DNA of 64,000 nt from Aneurinibacillus soli (lineage in GTDB: Bacteria; Bacillota; Bacilli; Aneurinibacillales; Aneurinibacillaceae), in contig NZ_AP017312.1 in the NCBI RefSeq assembly GCF_002355375.1, forward strand, positions 3,055,001 to 3,119,000, written 5' to 3'. Shown here in pieces: positions 1 through 9,551 of this stretch; positions within the stretch are counted from its first letter, which is position 1, and every line of letters begins with the position of its first letter. The translations under genes and the position numbers were made by a program. Below the pieces are notes generated by a model. That model saw only the letters and a program-made list of their open reading frames with translations. It did no database searches and had not been told where the DNA came from.

Positions 1-1600
1 TATGGCTCGCATCACGGGAAACAGTAATAATCCACCCGTTGCTCAATTTTTGCGGTCTTGCGTGTTCGTTTGTTGTATACCCGCTATTGGCAACGTTAAT
101 TGGCGTTGTATAGTCATACGTCATAGGCAATTTACCTAAATCCTGCGTCCATGACAGTTTTGTAGTTGCGGCCAGTTTTACAGACGTTAAATCATATGTT
201 TGCACCCGGTTCCCACTTGACGCGTATACGCCGCCAGTTTGTGCGAGTGAGAGAGACGTACCTGCTCCCGTTACGTTTATTAGCGCCCCGGTTGTCATGT
301 CCTCTGTACACACAATGTCCTGCCCGATTTTTATTACGGTTACTTCTTGTATCTGACCAACAATTTTAAGGTTTCCATCCCTGTATAGCCGCTTAACTAT
401 GTTCCCTGTCGTCTTGTCCCTAAAGTCTAAGGAGTCAGCTACAGCATTATAAGCTACGTCAAAATTACCAAACGTCTGTGCTGTAGCTACAATGTCAGTC
501 AGCGATTTTCCACCTACCGTTGCTGCATCACCAGTAATACTTCCCGGTACTTTCCCTACGGAATCACGTACAGGTATCGTGTTTGCCGTAGTACCCGTAT
601 TCGCATCGTATCCATCTACTTGATCTACGTTTAAATTGGTTACTTTCGTGGTGCTGGATACTACAAGAGGAGATGTCCCAGTTGTGGCTGTAGTCCATAG
701 TTGTTTGACTGTCAGCGACCCTGACGAATCGCGCAAGGCGATAGTGTTTCCGGTGCCAGATGAACTTGCATGGTATCCATCCAGCAAGTCAGCACAAAGG
801 TTCGTTACAACCGTTGTACTTAGGACAGAAAACGGTGCCGTCCCTGTAGTTGCCGTTGATTTGAATTGCCGCGTAGACATATCCCCATTTGCGTCTCGCT
901 GTGTGAGCGTGTTTGCGGTATCTGCTGACGTAGCCCCATGTACACCTGTTGTAGCGTTCATATGTGCATTTGCTGCTTCTAGGGTAGTAGAAGGTGTTTG
1001 CCACCATTTCGCCTTCCCGGTTATTTTTGTAATCATATTGGCAAACCAAGAGAGCCATTGTCGTAGTTTACCTGTCTGATCTGATGTCGGAAGCGCCATT
1101 GTCTGATCTGCTATTAGGGCATCGAAATTAAGCGTGTTACGCTGATCGATGGATGTAATGACTTGGCTTGCATCTGTAGCAAAGTACCACAATGGTAGGG
1201 CTGCATTGGCTGTAGCTTGTGTTGTGGTGTTTTTTACTACTCCATCTACGTCTAAGTAGATGTATTGTCCTTGTGTAGCGTTTAGCGGCATATTACCAGC
1301 TGTAACATCGAATCTTAGTCCACCTACATATGCAATACCAGATGTCCAGTTGGCAGTTAATCCGGAAGCAGAAAACTGCAATCCCGCCGTTCCACTAGGC
1401 GCAGCCACGAAATTTCCGCCCCATTCTTTTGCTAACGACTCAACCAGGCTATGAGCATCCGCGATCCCTTGCTCGAAATGGTTGGCACGTGTAGAAGTGA
1501 ACCGGGTTCCTTCCTGCACCACTTTCAGTTTTCCGGTTTCGGGGTCAATCTGAACCGGGTCAATAACACGGTCAATCCATTCCTGTTTTTGATACGCCAC
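1..1600 (-). CDS. Phage tail fibre protein, 3' end outside window
   Basis: An open frame of 533 codons runs from a GTG start to the window edge without a stop. The GTG overlaps the stop of the preceding gene by one base, the usual sign of translational coupling in this operon. Residues 1-60 resemble the N-terminal region of phage tail proteins. Between about residues 210 and 330 there are imperfect repeats built on LDGYHA and NTIxxRDSSG cores, a pattern known from tail fibres that bind the host surface. It is the last gene seen of the tail operon, after the baseplate genes, as expected for the receptor-binding fibre. The C-terminal tip is missing, so host specificity cannot be read. Confidence 0.8.
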   Translation of the reverse strand, partial: MAYQKQEWIDRVIDPVQIDPETGKLKVVQEGTRFTSTRANHFEQGIADAHSLVESLAKEWGGNFVAAPSGTAGLQFSASGLTANWTSGIAYVGGLRFDVTAGNMPLNATQGQYIYLDVDGVVKNTTTQATANAALPLWYFATDASQVITSIDQRNTLNFDALIADQTMALPTSDQTGKLRQWLSWFANMITKITGKAKWWQTPSTTLEAANAHMNATTGVHGATSADTANTLTQRDANGDMSTRQFKSTATTGTAPFSVLSTTVVTNLCADLLDGYHASSSGTGNTIALRDSSGSLTVKQLWTTATTGTSPLVVSSTTKVTNLNVDQVDGYDANTGTTANTIPVRDSVGKVPGSITGDAATVGGKSLTDIVATAQTFGNFDVAYNAVADSLDFRDKTTGNIVKRLYRDGNLKIVGQIQEVTVIKIGQDIVCTEDMTTGALINVTGAGTSLSLAQTGGVYASSGNRVQTYDLTSVKLAATTKLSWTQDLGKLPMTYDYTTPINVANSGYTTNEHARPQKLSNGWIITVSRDASH

Positions 1601-1911
1601 TACGCTTTCACCTCAACTTTCACTTCAAATTCAAAGGCAATAAGTAAGCCGGTCTCCACTTTAGTAACGGAAACCGGCTTGATTGCGAGTGTATTTCCTG
1701 TACTGTCCATGAGGGAGAAACTCTGAATGTTCCCCTGCACCGTATCATCCAAATAAATGTATATTGTCAGCCTCATCCCATTTACATCAGTTTTGAAAAT
1801 CGGGAATGTTTGTGGCTGGCCATTGATATTTACAAAGGCATGGTCGACATGCCTGCTTATGTCATCTCGCAATAGCTGCAGCAATAACGGTTGTACAATT
1901 GTAGCTGCCAC
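1600..1911 (-). CDS. Small tail-associated protein, unknown
   Basis: This is a 103-residue protein between the XkdU-like gene and the tail fibre, with its stop overlapping the fibre GTG. It is predicted to be mostly beta strand, with alternating hydrophobic residues in segments such as MRLTIYIYLDD and LLIAFEFEVKVEVKA. No catalytic motif or signal peptide is visible. Position suggests a baseplate-to-fibre linker or a small fibre accessory protein of the BppU-N kind. That assignment is inference from position and strand pattern only. Confidence 0.6.
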   Translation of the reverse strand: MAATIVQPLLLQLLRDDISRHVDHAFVNINGQPQTFPIFKTDVNGMRLTIYIYLDDTVQGNIQSFSLMDSTGNTLAIKPVSVTKVETGLLIAFEFEVKVEVKA

Positions 1912-1913
1912 GT

Positions 1914-2588
1914 TTATTCCTCCCCTGGATAAAAGTCATTACATTCTGGATACATGAAGGTGTGTTCCCGTTCTATAGTAGTTACCGGCAGGCTTTCTTC
2001 ATAGATTCGCCCTTCCAGATCATCTTCTGGGTAAAAATCGCCACAGAATAGATATTCATGGTCATGATAACGAGATAATGCTTCTACCTGCAGTGGAATC
2101 GCATCTGTTCCGGTAACCACAGCTTCCATTCCAAGCGCATGAGTTGGCCTGATTCCCTCGAAAATTTTACGAAGTCGCTCGATGTTAACTGTGTCCTCCA
2201 ATTGAAAAATAAATCGAATAATTTGCTGGTCAAAAATTTCTTCAGCCTTAGCGCCTTGCATGGTAGATACACTATTTGCGATAGATGTAAGCACATTAGG
2301 TGTAAAGGGGAGAGTGAAAAAGTGGGCTTCCAGGATTCCGTCACGTCGTTCCCCTATACTTCCAATAGGTTTCTCGACTTTGAACATGGATTCCCATACC
2401 ACGATCCCCCATGTTGCCTGTGAGCGGAAGAATTGGTTGCATATGTCCCGACCACGCCACTGGTGTAGCAGCAGTTCCTTATCCATCGCATCAAAAGAAT
2501 AGGCGAAGAACGGCTCTTCGTAGTAAAACGCTGGAATCTCTTTTCTGTATTTCAGAGGAACGATTACGCTCACGTCAGCCGCCTCCAC
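1914..2588 (-). CDS. XkdU/YmfQ-like phage tail protein
   Basis: This 224-residue protein follows the baseplate J gene with a 19-nt overlap, the position of XkdU in PBSX and of YmfQ in related phages. Residues 60-85 contain a VWESMF...GSIGERRDGI segment, resembling the Trp-Glu and Glu-Arg-Arg core of that family. The C-terminal third is rich in acidic and aromatic residues (EYLFCGDFYPEDD, MYPECNDFYPGEE), perhaps a fibre-docking tail. XkdU-type proteins connect the baseplate wedge to tail fibres. Family identity is by motif and synteny. Confidence 0.65.
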   Translation of the reverse strand: MEAADVSVIVPLKYRKEIPAFYYEEPFFAYSFDAMDKELLLHQWRGRDICNQFFRSQATWGIVVWESMFKVEKPIGSIGERRDGILEAHFFTLPFTPNVLTSIANSVSTMQGAKAEEIFDQQIIRFIFQLEDTVNIERLRKIFEGIRPTHALGMEAVVTGTDAIPLQVEALSRYHDHEYLFCGDFYPEDDLEGRIYEESLPVTTIEREHTFMYPECNDFYPGEE

Positions 2589-3415
2589 TTCACCACGTTT
2601 ACTGCTCCTTCTGGTGTTTGAATGTTGTCGGCGCCACCATTCACGGTGTAGGCTGTATAATCAATCGTCACACCTGGTATGAGAAACAAAGCCCCAATCG
2701 CATGATAGCGAAGGAATGTATTTTTTTCTGTATACTGCATGATCCGGTTCATAATCAATTGTTCCGCCTGTCGAATCTGTTCGTCTGTAATGTCAGGGGA
2801 GAAGAACAGTTTACTTTCGATGTTAACGGCATTGACGATAGCCGGATGGACCATGACATCATGGAGTGCCATGCGATCAGTCTCGATGGCTTCACGGATT
2901 CGCTGGCACAGCGATTCATCCGCTGGGTTCCCGTCTAGGTCGGTCACGTAAATATCGACACTCAGATCATTTCGCTGATATTCAACGGCCTTCGCATAGC
3001 CTGCGCCGGCATTCCGTGCGAGACGGGCGTAATCGACTTTCCGGCCCCAGCCTTCCCGTTCGCTGGCCGCTTGAATCAATCGATCACGATAGGAATCATC
3101 CGATTCACCAGGAATGCGTGGTAGCCTTAAGAATTCTTTTTGCCCGTGCCAATCCAGAAACTCACCATCTGCCCAAATAGGAAATCCCTGAATCCAGGCG
3201 TATTCAAAAATGATCTGTTGCTCGGCGATTTCCTCACACATGGGATAGTTGAACACATAGAAGTCCGATCCTTGTTCCGTCGGGATGACACCTTTTACCC
3301 GATTGGCCACCCGTTCATAAATCATGTCCGGCGTTTCTCTCAAAAGCAGCATCTGGTCACCCAGCTTCAGTTGAATCAGCTCAGGATCGGGTAAAGGTAC
3401 ATACTCATCCGCCAT
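2570..3415 (-). CDS. xkdT: Baseplate J-like protein (XkdT)
   Basis: This 281-residue protein is of the baseplate J/gp47 family, a wedge component of contractile tails. The conserved start of the family is visible at residues 60-110 (PMCEEIAEQQIIFEYAWIQG followed by LRLPRIPGESDDSYRDRL), as is the later SVDIYVTDLDGNPADE segment. It overlaps the XkdS-like gene upstream by 11 nt and the XkdU-like gene downstream by 19 nt, so the three are probably translationally coupled. It is somewhat shorter than typical XkdT (about 350 residues) but appears complete. Confidence 0.85.
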   Translation of the reverse strand: MADEYVPLPDPELIQLKLGDQMLLLRETPDMIYERVANRVKGVIPTEQGSDFYVFNYPMCEEIAEQQIIFEYAWIQGFPIWADGEFLDWHGQKEFLRLPRIPGESDDSYRDRLIQAASEREGWGRKVDYARLARNAGAGYAKAVEYQRNDLSVDIYVTDLDGNPADESLCQRIREAIETDRMALHDVMVHPAIVNAVNIESKLFFSPDITDEQIRQAEQLIMNRIMQYTEKNTFLRYHAIGALFLIPGVTIDYTAYTVNGGADNIQTPEGAVNVVKWRRLT

Positions 3416-3860
3416 TCAGATCCGCCTCCCATTCTACCGCTCCAGCTGCACCTGTGATCTTGATCGTTGCATATACGACACTTCCGCCTCGAGTAAGCTG
3501 CTTCACATCGGCTTTTTCAATCTCCATATGTGCTTCCAGTGCCTCTTCTATATCCCGCTTAATTTCGATATCGGACCATCCAGGCCATTCAGAACGTTCT
3601 ACTCCGATTTCCTCATCATAAATTCCATGCCGGAATCGCTCTGTATTTAAAATGCGCATGGCGACTTGGACCAGATACTCTTCATACGTCTTGGTACGTA
3701 GGAGCTGTCCATCCGTATCGCGCATCAGTTTTCGTTGCTCAAAATCCATCACATATGACCACTTCTCTTCCGATGGCATGCCATCGATTTCGTCCAAAGA
3801 CTCCAAGTCAGAAAGGTCGAATGTCGGAAACATTGGAATCGGATCATCCGCCATGTTCAC
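3405..3860 (-). CDS. xkdS: XkdS-like (DUF2634) baseplate protein
   Basis: This 151-residue acidic protein has an N-terminal PMFPTFDLSD segment and the central LLRTKTYEEYLVQVAMRILNTERFRHGIY motif region. That region is the hallmark of the DUF2634/XkdS family, the gp25-like wedge protein of PBSX-type tails. It sits between the XkdR-like and XkdT genes and overlaps both. Gp25-like proteins start sheath assembly at the baseplate; that role is family knowledge, not seen here. Confidence 0.75.
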   Translation of the reverse strand: MNMADDPIPMFPTFDLSDLESLDEIDGMPSEEKWSYVMDFEQRKLMRDTDGQLLRTKTYEEYLVQVAMRILNTERFRHGIYDEEIGVERSEWPGWSDIEIKRDIEEALEAHMEIEKADVKQLTRGGSVVYATIKITGAAGAVEWEADLNGG

Positions 3861-4272
3861 TCACTTCCTTCCCGTGAACGTAGTAGCGCTGTCCGGTTAG
3901 TCGGGACACGATCAGGCGATCCCCGACTTTAAGTGGACTCGGAATGACAATGGTGCCTTGGAGAGAGGATCGGGGAACCTTTTCGTATGGAGCACCACTT
4001 TCGTATTCCACACCATTTGCCAGTACACCCGTAACGGTGCCTTTCGCTTCTTCTCCCTCCATGTACTGTCCAATCTGAAAATAAGCTTCGACTTTTCGAT
4101 CCTGCAAGTATTCCGCAATGACGAGCTTGTCGCTTTCATAGGGAGCTGTCTCACCATCTACCTTGATTGATGAGTTATCGGGCCAACTGAGCAGCGTAGC
4201 CCGCTCGGTGTCCTTCGCATCGATGTGTCCGGTTATTTTCTCTTTCCAGAGATCGACCGCTTTTCTCAACAT
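3844..4272 (-). CDS. XkdR-like (DUF2577) tail protein
   Basis: This 142-residue protein has a C-terminal LKVGDRLIVSRLTGQRYYVHGK segment, which matches the GD-x-V-x-L-x-R-x-x-G-x-Q-Y pattern of DUF2577/XkdR. The N-terminal half is longer than in PBSX XkdR and contains a strand-rich part (residues 35-75). It lies between the hub gene and the XkdS-like gene, as in PBSX. It is likely to be part of the central spike or hub, but the family assignment rests on a short motif and position. Confidence 0.6.
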   Translation of the reverse strand: MLRKAVDLWKEKITGHIDAKDTERATLLSWPDNSSIKVDGETAPYESDKLVIAEYLQDRKVEAYFQIGQYMEGEEAKGTVTGVLANGVEYESGAPYEKVPRSSLQGTIVIPSPLKVGDRLIVSRLTGQRYYVHGKEVSEHGG

Positions 4273-4274
4273 GG

Positions 4275-5255
4275 TTACGTCCTCCCTTCCAGTTCCATTT
4301 GTACCGTATACGTTCCATTTTTAAAGGTGGTCTGTTCGCTAATAATCACCCACTTTGATTTGTAGGTGGATTCTTGAATTAGCACGAGCCAGCCGGCACG
4401 CATTCGAGAGAGCGAATGGTCTTCGTGACGGACCGTGATTTTCTTAGTTTGTTTTACGTTCGACAATTCCGTTAGCTTCTGCGTGGCAATCGTAGAGGGG
4501 TTCTCTTTCTCCTCAACCTCAATAATTTCTTCCATACGCCCTAGGTTGTTGAGTGCCCCGATATCGGTCTTGGTCACAGTGGCAATCGCTTTGTCATCCT
4601 TGTATTTGACCGCTGTGACTACCGTATACACATCCTCAATAGAGCTTCCTCGGCTGCTGGCTTCCATTTGGTCACGCACAAACACCGGCACCCGTGTATT
4701 CGTTCCTTCCCTTGCTACGACAATATAGTAGCTCTGATCGGTCCGTAGATATTCCAGGTAGAATCGATAGCCGGTATGCTCATAGGCTTTCTGAAGGACG
4801 TCCAAGATGATTTCAGAGTGAAACATCGTTCCGTATCGTTCGTCGATGGAGAAGCCGAGATCCGGGCATCGGAAGTCTACGCCTGTACTCCGAATGTACG
4901 TTTGAAGCTCTGTGCCTGCTTTACCTTTGAGATAGGGACGCATCCCTTTGTTCTTAGCCAGGTACCACCCGATTTCTCGCGCCTGCATCTCCCATTCATG
5001 GGTGAACTCGTTCTCCTCAAACGAAATGATGGGTCCATGAAAAAACTGATTGGTTGCATGAAAGAGGGAGTTTGCAGATTGCTTGGCAAAGCACATGAAC
5101 ATGCCCGCTGCTTGGATCGGTGGAATATCGCGTAGCCGCGCTGTCAGGGACCGGGTGATCTCCTCTCGATTCGATGACCAGGATAGTTCCGCTATGGCAT
5201 CGGTCAGGATATGACGTATATTTTGCTTGCCATAGACGACCGCGAAATTATCCAT
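4275..5255 (-). CDS. xkdQ: XkdQ/YqbQ-like baseplate hub protein
   Basis: This 326-residue protein corresponds to XkdQ/YqbQ, the gpD/gp27-like hub of the tail spike. Residues 10-60 (SWSSNREEITRSLTARLRD) and residues 195-260 (SSRGSSIEDVYTVVTAVKY) resemble the family. The C-terminal part has the KKITVRHEDHSLSRMRAGW stretch. It begins 9 nt after the XkdP-like gene and ends next to the XkdR-like gene, the standard PBSX order P-Q-R-S-T-U. Confidence 0.8.
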   Translation of the reverse strand: MDNFAVVYGKQNIRHILTDAIAELSWSSNREEITRSLTARLRDIPPIQAAGMFMCFAKQSANSLFHATNQFFHGPIISFEENEFTHEWEMQAREIGWYLAKNKGMRPYLKGKAGTELQTYIRSTGVDFRCPDLGFSIDERYGTMFHSEIILDVLQKAYEHTGYRFYLEYLRTDQSYYIVVAREGTNTRVPVFVRDQMEASSRGSSIEDVYTVVTAVKYKDDKAIATVTKTDIGALNNLGRMEEIIEVEEKENPSTIATQKLTELSNVKQTKKITVRHEDHSLSRMRAGWLVLIQESTYKSKWVIISEQTTFKNGTYTVQMELEGRT

Positions 5256-5264
5256 CTACTTTCA

Positions 5265-5912
5265 TCACCCTTTCACGCGCTTGATAGTAGAATCCATGCG
5301 TTTTTTCTGTTCCGGCGCTCCATAAGTAAAGGATCCAGTTACACCTTCTTTTTTCTTATCACTTTTCTTCTTGTCTCCTTTCTTTTTCTTGTCACCCTTT
5401 TTCTTTTTATCGCTTTTCTTCGATGTTTTCCCTGTAGTGTTCGGACGACTTTTAGAAGATTTAGTAATGATTAATCCTGGCTTAAGGATCTGTTTCGTAT
5501 TTGAATATGTGATAGTCTTAACAGGCTTGTATTCAACCAGAGTGAAGTTGAAATGCATATTACCCTGACCATCTTTATAGGTACGCTCAATGCTTTCAAG
5601 CAACATGGTTCGACTGAACAGTTCGTCAAAGATCAGTACAACGGGCTTTATTTTCCATTGAAGCAGCAGCCCCAATGCCTGTTCAGGTGACTGGTATTTG
5701 ATGTTTTCCGTCCCTGTCTCCCAGATTTCTTGCCAGTAACGTGGAAAAATAGCCAAAAAAGAAACCCGTTCCACTTTGGATACGGGTTTTCCAGTGCGCT
5801 CTTCTCCGGTTATGACGGTGAAAGTTTCAATTTCATTCCCAGACTGGATCTGAATCTCAGCTGGAGTAAGAGGGAAGGTGAATCGATTGTTACCTTGTGC
5901 GAATGCTAGCAT
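5265..5912 (-). CDS. XkdP-like tail protein with lysine-rich tail and no LysM
   Basis: Residues 1-135 match the first domain of XkdP/YqbP proteins (start MLAFAQGNNRFTFPLTP, then SFLAIFPRYWQE and the LLLQWKIKPVVLIFDELFS segment). In PBSX a peptidoglycan-binding LysM domain normally follows. Here residues 151-190 are instead an extreme lysine-rich repeat (KKGDKKKK, KKSDKKKEG), ending in a short basic tail. The DNA under the repeat is a purine-rich slippage-prone tract on the coding strand. XkdP joins the tape measure to the hub; how the missing LysM affects function is unknown. Confidence 0.75.
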   Translation of the reverse strand: MLAFAQGNNRFTFPLTPAEIQIQSGNEIETFTVITGEERTGKPVSKVERVSFLAIFPRYWQEIWETGTENIKYQSPEQALGLLLQWKIKPVVLIFDELFSRTMLLESIERTYKDGQGNMHFNFTLVEYKPVKTITYSNTKQILKPGLIITKSSKSRPNTTGKTSKKSDKKKKGDKKKKGDKKKSDKKKEGVTGSFTYGAPEQKKRMDSTIKRVKG

Positions 5913-5915
5913 TCA

Positions 5916-8900
5916 TTATCCTCCGTTCTCCAACGCATAGTAGAGTTCTTCTCCAAATACCTTGCGAATCAGTGCGCGTCCTTCTGGGCTGGTCATCATC
6001 TTAGCGAATTCCGCAAAGTTGGTGACTTGTTTCGCCATCTCGCCAAAATCAAGGTTAATACTTTGAATCGTAACGTTACCGCCTGAACGAGATGACTGAT
6101 TCAGCGTTTGCGCTACTGGAATGTGTCCACTTGTTGACATTGATTGTCTATGTGGGACGAAATTCAATGATGCACGACTATGCAAAGGTTGATTCATGGT
6201 ACCGGCGATCAGGTTCATTCGTTCTCGAACCGGGCGTGGATCTAGGCCGTCGGAAAACATAGAAATGAAGTTCGGTGCCCACTTATCTGAACGACTGGCA
6301 GGTCCTTCTTTTGTTGGCGACGAGAATCCTAAATACTTTTTAAGGACGCCTGCAGCAGACGATACGGTCGCAGTCAGATCAGGGAACTTACTTCTAATCC
6401 CTGATATCAGCATGGACATAAGATTACTTCCCCATGTACTTCCCTTGCTCGAAATGTTACTGAGAGAATCAAGCTTCTGTCTTACTTGGCTCACAACTCC
6501 TGATACGGTTGCGCTGATGCCTGTAAAGCTTTGCCCAGCCTTGTGAGCTCCTGCCGCCATATCACGGGTGCTTTTTGTTGAGACAATCCCCATTCGCTTC
6601 GCCTCGGATTCAGTCTTTTTCGCAGCAGTTCCCACAGCATGGACATCATGTTGCGCTTTTGTCGAATTCGTTCCTTTCCAAATACCTGTGACATTCTGCT
6701 TTATTTTTGAAAATGTATCCTTAACTTCTTGTCCAGTTTTCTTGAGGGGAGTTAAATCTAGCTCCATTCCCCGCTGTTTCATCGATGTTCGGAAAGAAGT
6801 AAACATGTCCTCCATCTTCTTCTTTGCTTCAGGGGTTAAAGTAGGAAGTCTCCAAGGTTGGGAAGGTGGCGCTTTTGGCGGACTCATATTCGCCTTTTCT
6901 TCCTCTGCTTTTTTGTCCTTTCCACTTATCCAGTTTGAGGCTTTGTCCTTCCAAGAGCTGAATGTATCTTTTAGGGAGGCAATCTTATCAACGGCCTTTG
7001 CGGTTAACCCACTGCTGTCAGCTAGGCTACCTAGTTTTTCTCCTACTACATTACCGAGATACGCACCGGCTGCCGTCCCGATTGGTCCCGCTACTGAACC
7101 GATGACACCACCAATCGCACCACCAGCAACGCCACCAGCCATAGCTCCACCACGGGTCGAGAGGGCTTGTTTCCATCCGTCTGTTTTGGCTGATTGATAG
7201 ATATCATATCCAGCTAGACCAGCGCTGGCTACTGTACCGATAATTCCTGCACCTTTAGCAAACTTTCCGAGTTTAGCGAGCTTTCCAGCTTGCTCTAGCC
7301 CTGTTTCTGGGATTGCTGGTTTCTTACCGAATATCGCATCCTTCGCACGGCTCCGCAGCCCTTTCTTTGGCTCTTGTTCAGGGCGTTGACTACGAATAAG
7401 GTCCAATCCTTTTTCACGTGATAGAGTGCGTTTGCGGCGTTTAGGCGCTATATCATCTCGATCATATCCCGTTCCTCTGCGTCTACTTCGGTCATTTCCG
7501 GGATTTCTTTCCCGTATTCCTCGATCTCCTCCACCAGATACAGAGCCATTTACGTAGACACGGCCTGCCTGTATCGTCATCGATGACAGGGAGGAACGAT
7601 GCCGAAACGGATCATCCTCTGTTTTTCTACCAGGGCGTGTGAATCGCTTTGGTTCCAATTCGGGTTCTTCTTTTTTACGAGAGAAAAAGTCTCGAACTTT
7701 ACCGGCCCCTCTCCCTACACGTGATTCACGTACCCACGTTCCAGCACGGCGAGTTTGCCTGCCTGCATACGTATCCGCAGCCCATTCATTCGTTCGACGA
7801 TATCCCCGTCCGATAAAAGATCGGCTTACTTTCTCTCTACCACCTACATAGAGTTCTTTTGTTTTTTTGGACGTTGATCCGATTACACCAGCTGTGCCTT
7901 TCGCAAGATTAACCCCGCCTTTTACGAGATCAACGGCTTTCTTGGCCACAAAAATACCAGCCAGTCCAGCAACTAGATAATTGATCGCCGTAAAATGCTC
8001 TTTATAAAATGCCATGGATTTTGTTGTCATACTTGCGATCGAGGTGCCGATTCCCTCGATACTGTCTCTGTTTTGTACAATCAAAGTGTTGAATTCTTTT
8101 AAAGCAGGTAGTGAAGCAACCGCAATATTGCCTCCGATTTCTTGCATAAGCAAATCACGTTCATGTTGTGCTTTGATTAATGGAAGCATCGGATTGGCAT
8201 CTTGTTGTGCTTGTACGAGTCGGTCTGTTGTGCCAGAAATTTCAGCAGGAGGCTTTTCAAACATCGTCTTCCATGTTTTTAGGATCGCATCCCCATTGTC
8301 TTCAGCTGTTGCCGAACCAAGCTGTACGAGAGATGCTTTCAGTTCATCCGGTTTTTGACTCGAAAGATCCCCTACGAGTGCCATAAGAGCGCCTCGCGCA
8401 CGTTGCACATCACTGGAATTGATGTCAGAAGTAAATTGTTCTGCTTGTTTTTTGGCCACATCTTTACTCGATCCACGAGAAACAAAGTACTTCTCCATAT
8501 CGCCTGCATCAAGCGCCTTAACCCCAAATGTTTCTTTGATAAAGTCGGCTGGTTTATCAAAGTTAAACGAACCTGCTTGAACGCTTTTCGTTAAGAAGTT
8601 AGACATTTGGCCTGATGTTGCGCCTGTCTTTTTAAAATAACCACTGTATTCCCAGAATGTATCCGCTAGGTCCTGCTGGCGATCTCCCACTTTTGAATAG
8701 GCGTACATCATGCTATCTGCGATCTGTTGTGGGGTTTCCTTGAATACATTCGTTGCTTGCGACAGTGCCCGATTAGATTCCTCTGGGCTTAAATCTGGCA
8801 TGATATATTGCATCTTGGCAGACGATGATATATAGTCGCCGATCTTAGACTTATTACTTACAAGTGGTGCAATATCCGCTACTTGTTGTGCACCTTCTGA

Positions 8901-9485
8901 ACGTGACTCAAAGTACCCTTGAGCATATAAACGGTCTGCTTCTTTCAATGCATGTTGTCGATCAGTAGCTGAGAGATACGATGCTGACCGAGACGCCGCA
9001 TCATTATATTCAGATACTCCTCCCATAAGAGAGTCACTGACATTTCCACCGATTACAATTCCACCAGCTGCCGCCGTGATTGCTGATATTTTAGCACCAA
9101 TTCCGTCTAATGCAGGACTGATATCGTCACGGGCACGTAATTGAACATGTGCATCAGGCAGGGCGTGAATCTCTGCTCCAGTCCGACCAACAGCTCTTCG
9201 AAGATCATCGGCTCCTCGACGTGCGGTACTAAAAAGATCATCTACCCGCTCTCTACCTAATCCTCGAACTTCATCTGCTGCCGATCCTGCCTGTCTCCCT
9301 AGATCATTTAGCGAATCCCCGGCTCTTCTTCCTCCTGAAATCAGACCGTCATACATGTCTCCTGCCACGCGTCGTAGACCGACAATATCCGCAGATGTTC
9401 GGTGGGCTATGTTACTAATTCCACGCAACACACCGGAAATTAAATCTTTTCCTTCAAAAGCAACGGTAACTGGGGTTGTTGCCAT
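5916..9485 (-). CDS. Tail tape measure protein
   Basis: At 1189 residues this is by far the longest late gene, located between the tail chaperone pair and the XkdP gene, the invariant tape-measure position. The N-terminal 110 residues form an amphipathic helix region with ADDL/ADEV repeats. Hydrophobic segments occur near residue 500 (NYLVAGLAGIFVAKKA) and in a glycine/alanine-rich stretch around residues 760-830 (GGVAGGAIGGVIGSVAG), typical of the parts that enter the membrane. Basic, arginine-rich spacers (residues 560-700) lie between. Its length sets tail length; no lysozyme or peptidase motif is evident. Confidence 0.9.
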   Translation of the reverse strand: MATTPVTVAFEGKDLISGVLRGISNIAHRTSADIVGLRRVAGDMYDGLISGGRRAGDSLNDLGRQAGSAADEVRGLGRERVDDLFSTARRGADDLRRAVGRTGAEIHALPDAHVQLRARDDISPALDGIGAKISAITAAAGGIVIGGNVSDSLMGGVSEYNDAASRSASYLSATDRQHALKEADRLYAQGYFESRSEGAQQVADIAPLVSNKSKIGDYISSSAKMQYIMPDLSPEESNRALSQATNVFKETPQQIADSMMYAYSKVGDRQQDLADTFWEYSGYFKKTGATSGQMSNFLTKSVQAGSFNFDKPADFIKETFGVKALDAGDMEKYFVSRGSSKDVAKKQAEQFTSDINSSDVQRARGALMALVGDLSSQKPDELKASLVQLGSATAEDNGDAILKTWKTMFEKPPAEISGTTDRLVQAQQDANPMLPLIKAQHERDLLMQEIGGNIAVASLPALKEFNTLIVQNRDSIEGIGTSIASMTTKSMAFYKEHFTAINYLVAGLAGIFVAKKAVDLVKGGVNLAKGTAGVIGSTSKKTKELYVGGREKVSRSFIGRGYRRTNEWAADTYAGRQTRRAGTWVRESRVGRGAGKVRDFFSRKKEEPELEPKRFTRPGRKTEDDPFRHRSSLSSMTIQAGRVYVNGSVSGGGDRGIRERNPGNDRSRRRGTGYDRDDIAPKRRKRTLSREKGLDLIRSQRPEQEPKKGLRSRAKDAIFGKKPAIPETGLEQAGKLAKLGKFAKGAGIIGTVASAGLAGYDIYQSAKTDGWKQALSTRGGAMAGGVAGGAIGGVIGSVAGPIGTAAGAYLGNVVGEKLGSLADSSGLTAKAVDKIASLKDTFSSWKDKASNWISGKDKKAEEEKANMSPPKAPPSQPWRLPTLTPEAKKKMEDMFTSFRTSMKQRGMELDLTPLKKTGQEVKDTFSKIKQNVTGIWKGTNSTKAQHDVHAVGTAAKKTESEAKRMGIVSTKSTRDMAAGAHKAGQSFTGISATVSGVVSQVRQKLDSLSNISSKGSTWGSNLMSMLISGIRSKFPDLTATVSSAAGVLKKYLGFSSPTKEGPASRSDKWAPNFISMFSDGLDPRPVRERMNLIAGTMNQPLHSRASLNFVPHRQSMSTSGHIPVAQTLNQSSRSGGNVTIQSINLDFGEMAKQVTNFAEFAKMMTSPEGRALIRKVFGEELYYALENGG

Positions 9486-9551
9486 GATTTTTCACCACTT
9501 TTCATAGTAGCTAAAGGAAGGGACGTAACTCATATTCCTTCCCACGCTACT

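Noticed and set aside
789-1058. Minus-strand frame of 89 codons
   Set aside because: It is out of phase inside the tail fibre frame, with Tyr/Arg/Cys-rich composition typical of a shadow.
636-1079. Plus-strand frame of 147 codons
   Set aside because: It lies opposite the tail fibre gene and has no ribosome binding site; the fibre frame explains the sequence.
2411-2938. Plus-strand frame of 175 codons
   Set aside because: Opposite to the XkdU and XkdT genes, with no start signal; it arises from the codon bias of the real genes.
6568-7197. Plus-strand frame of 209 codons
   Set aside because: Opposite to the tape measure gene; hydrophobic Ser/Phe-rich composition is the mirror of its Ala/Lys-rich codons.
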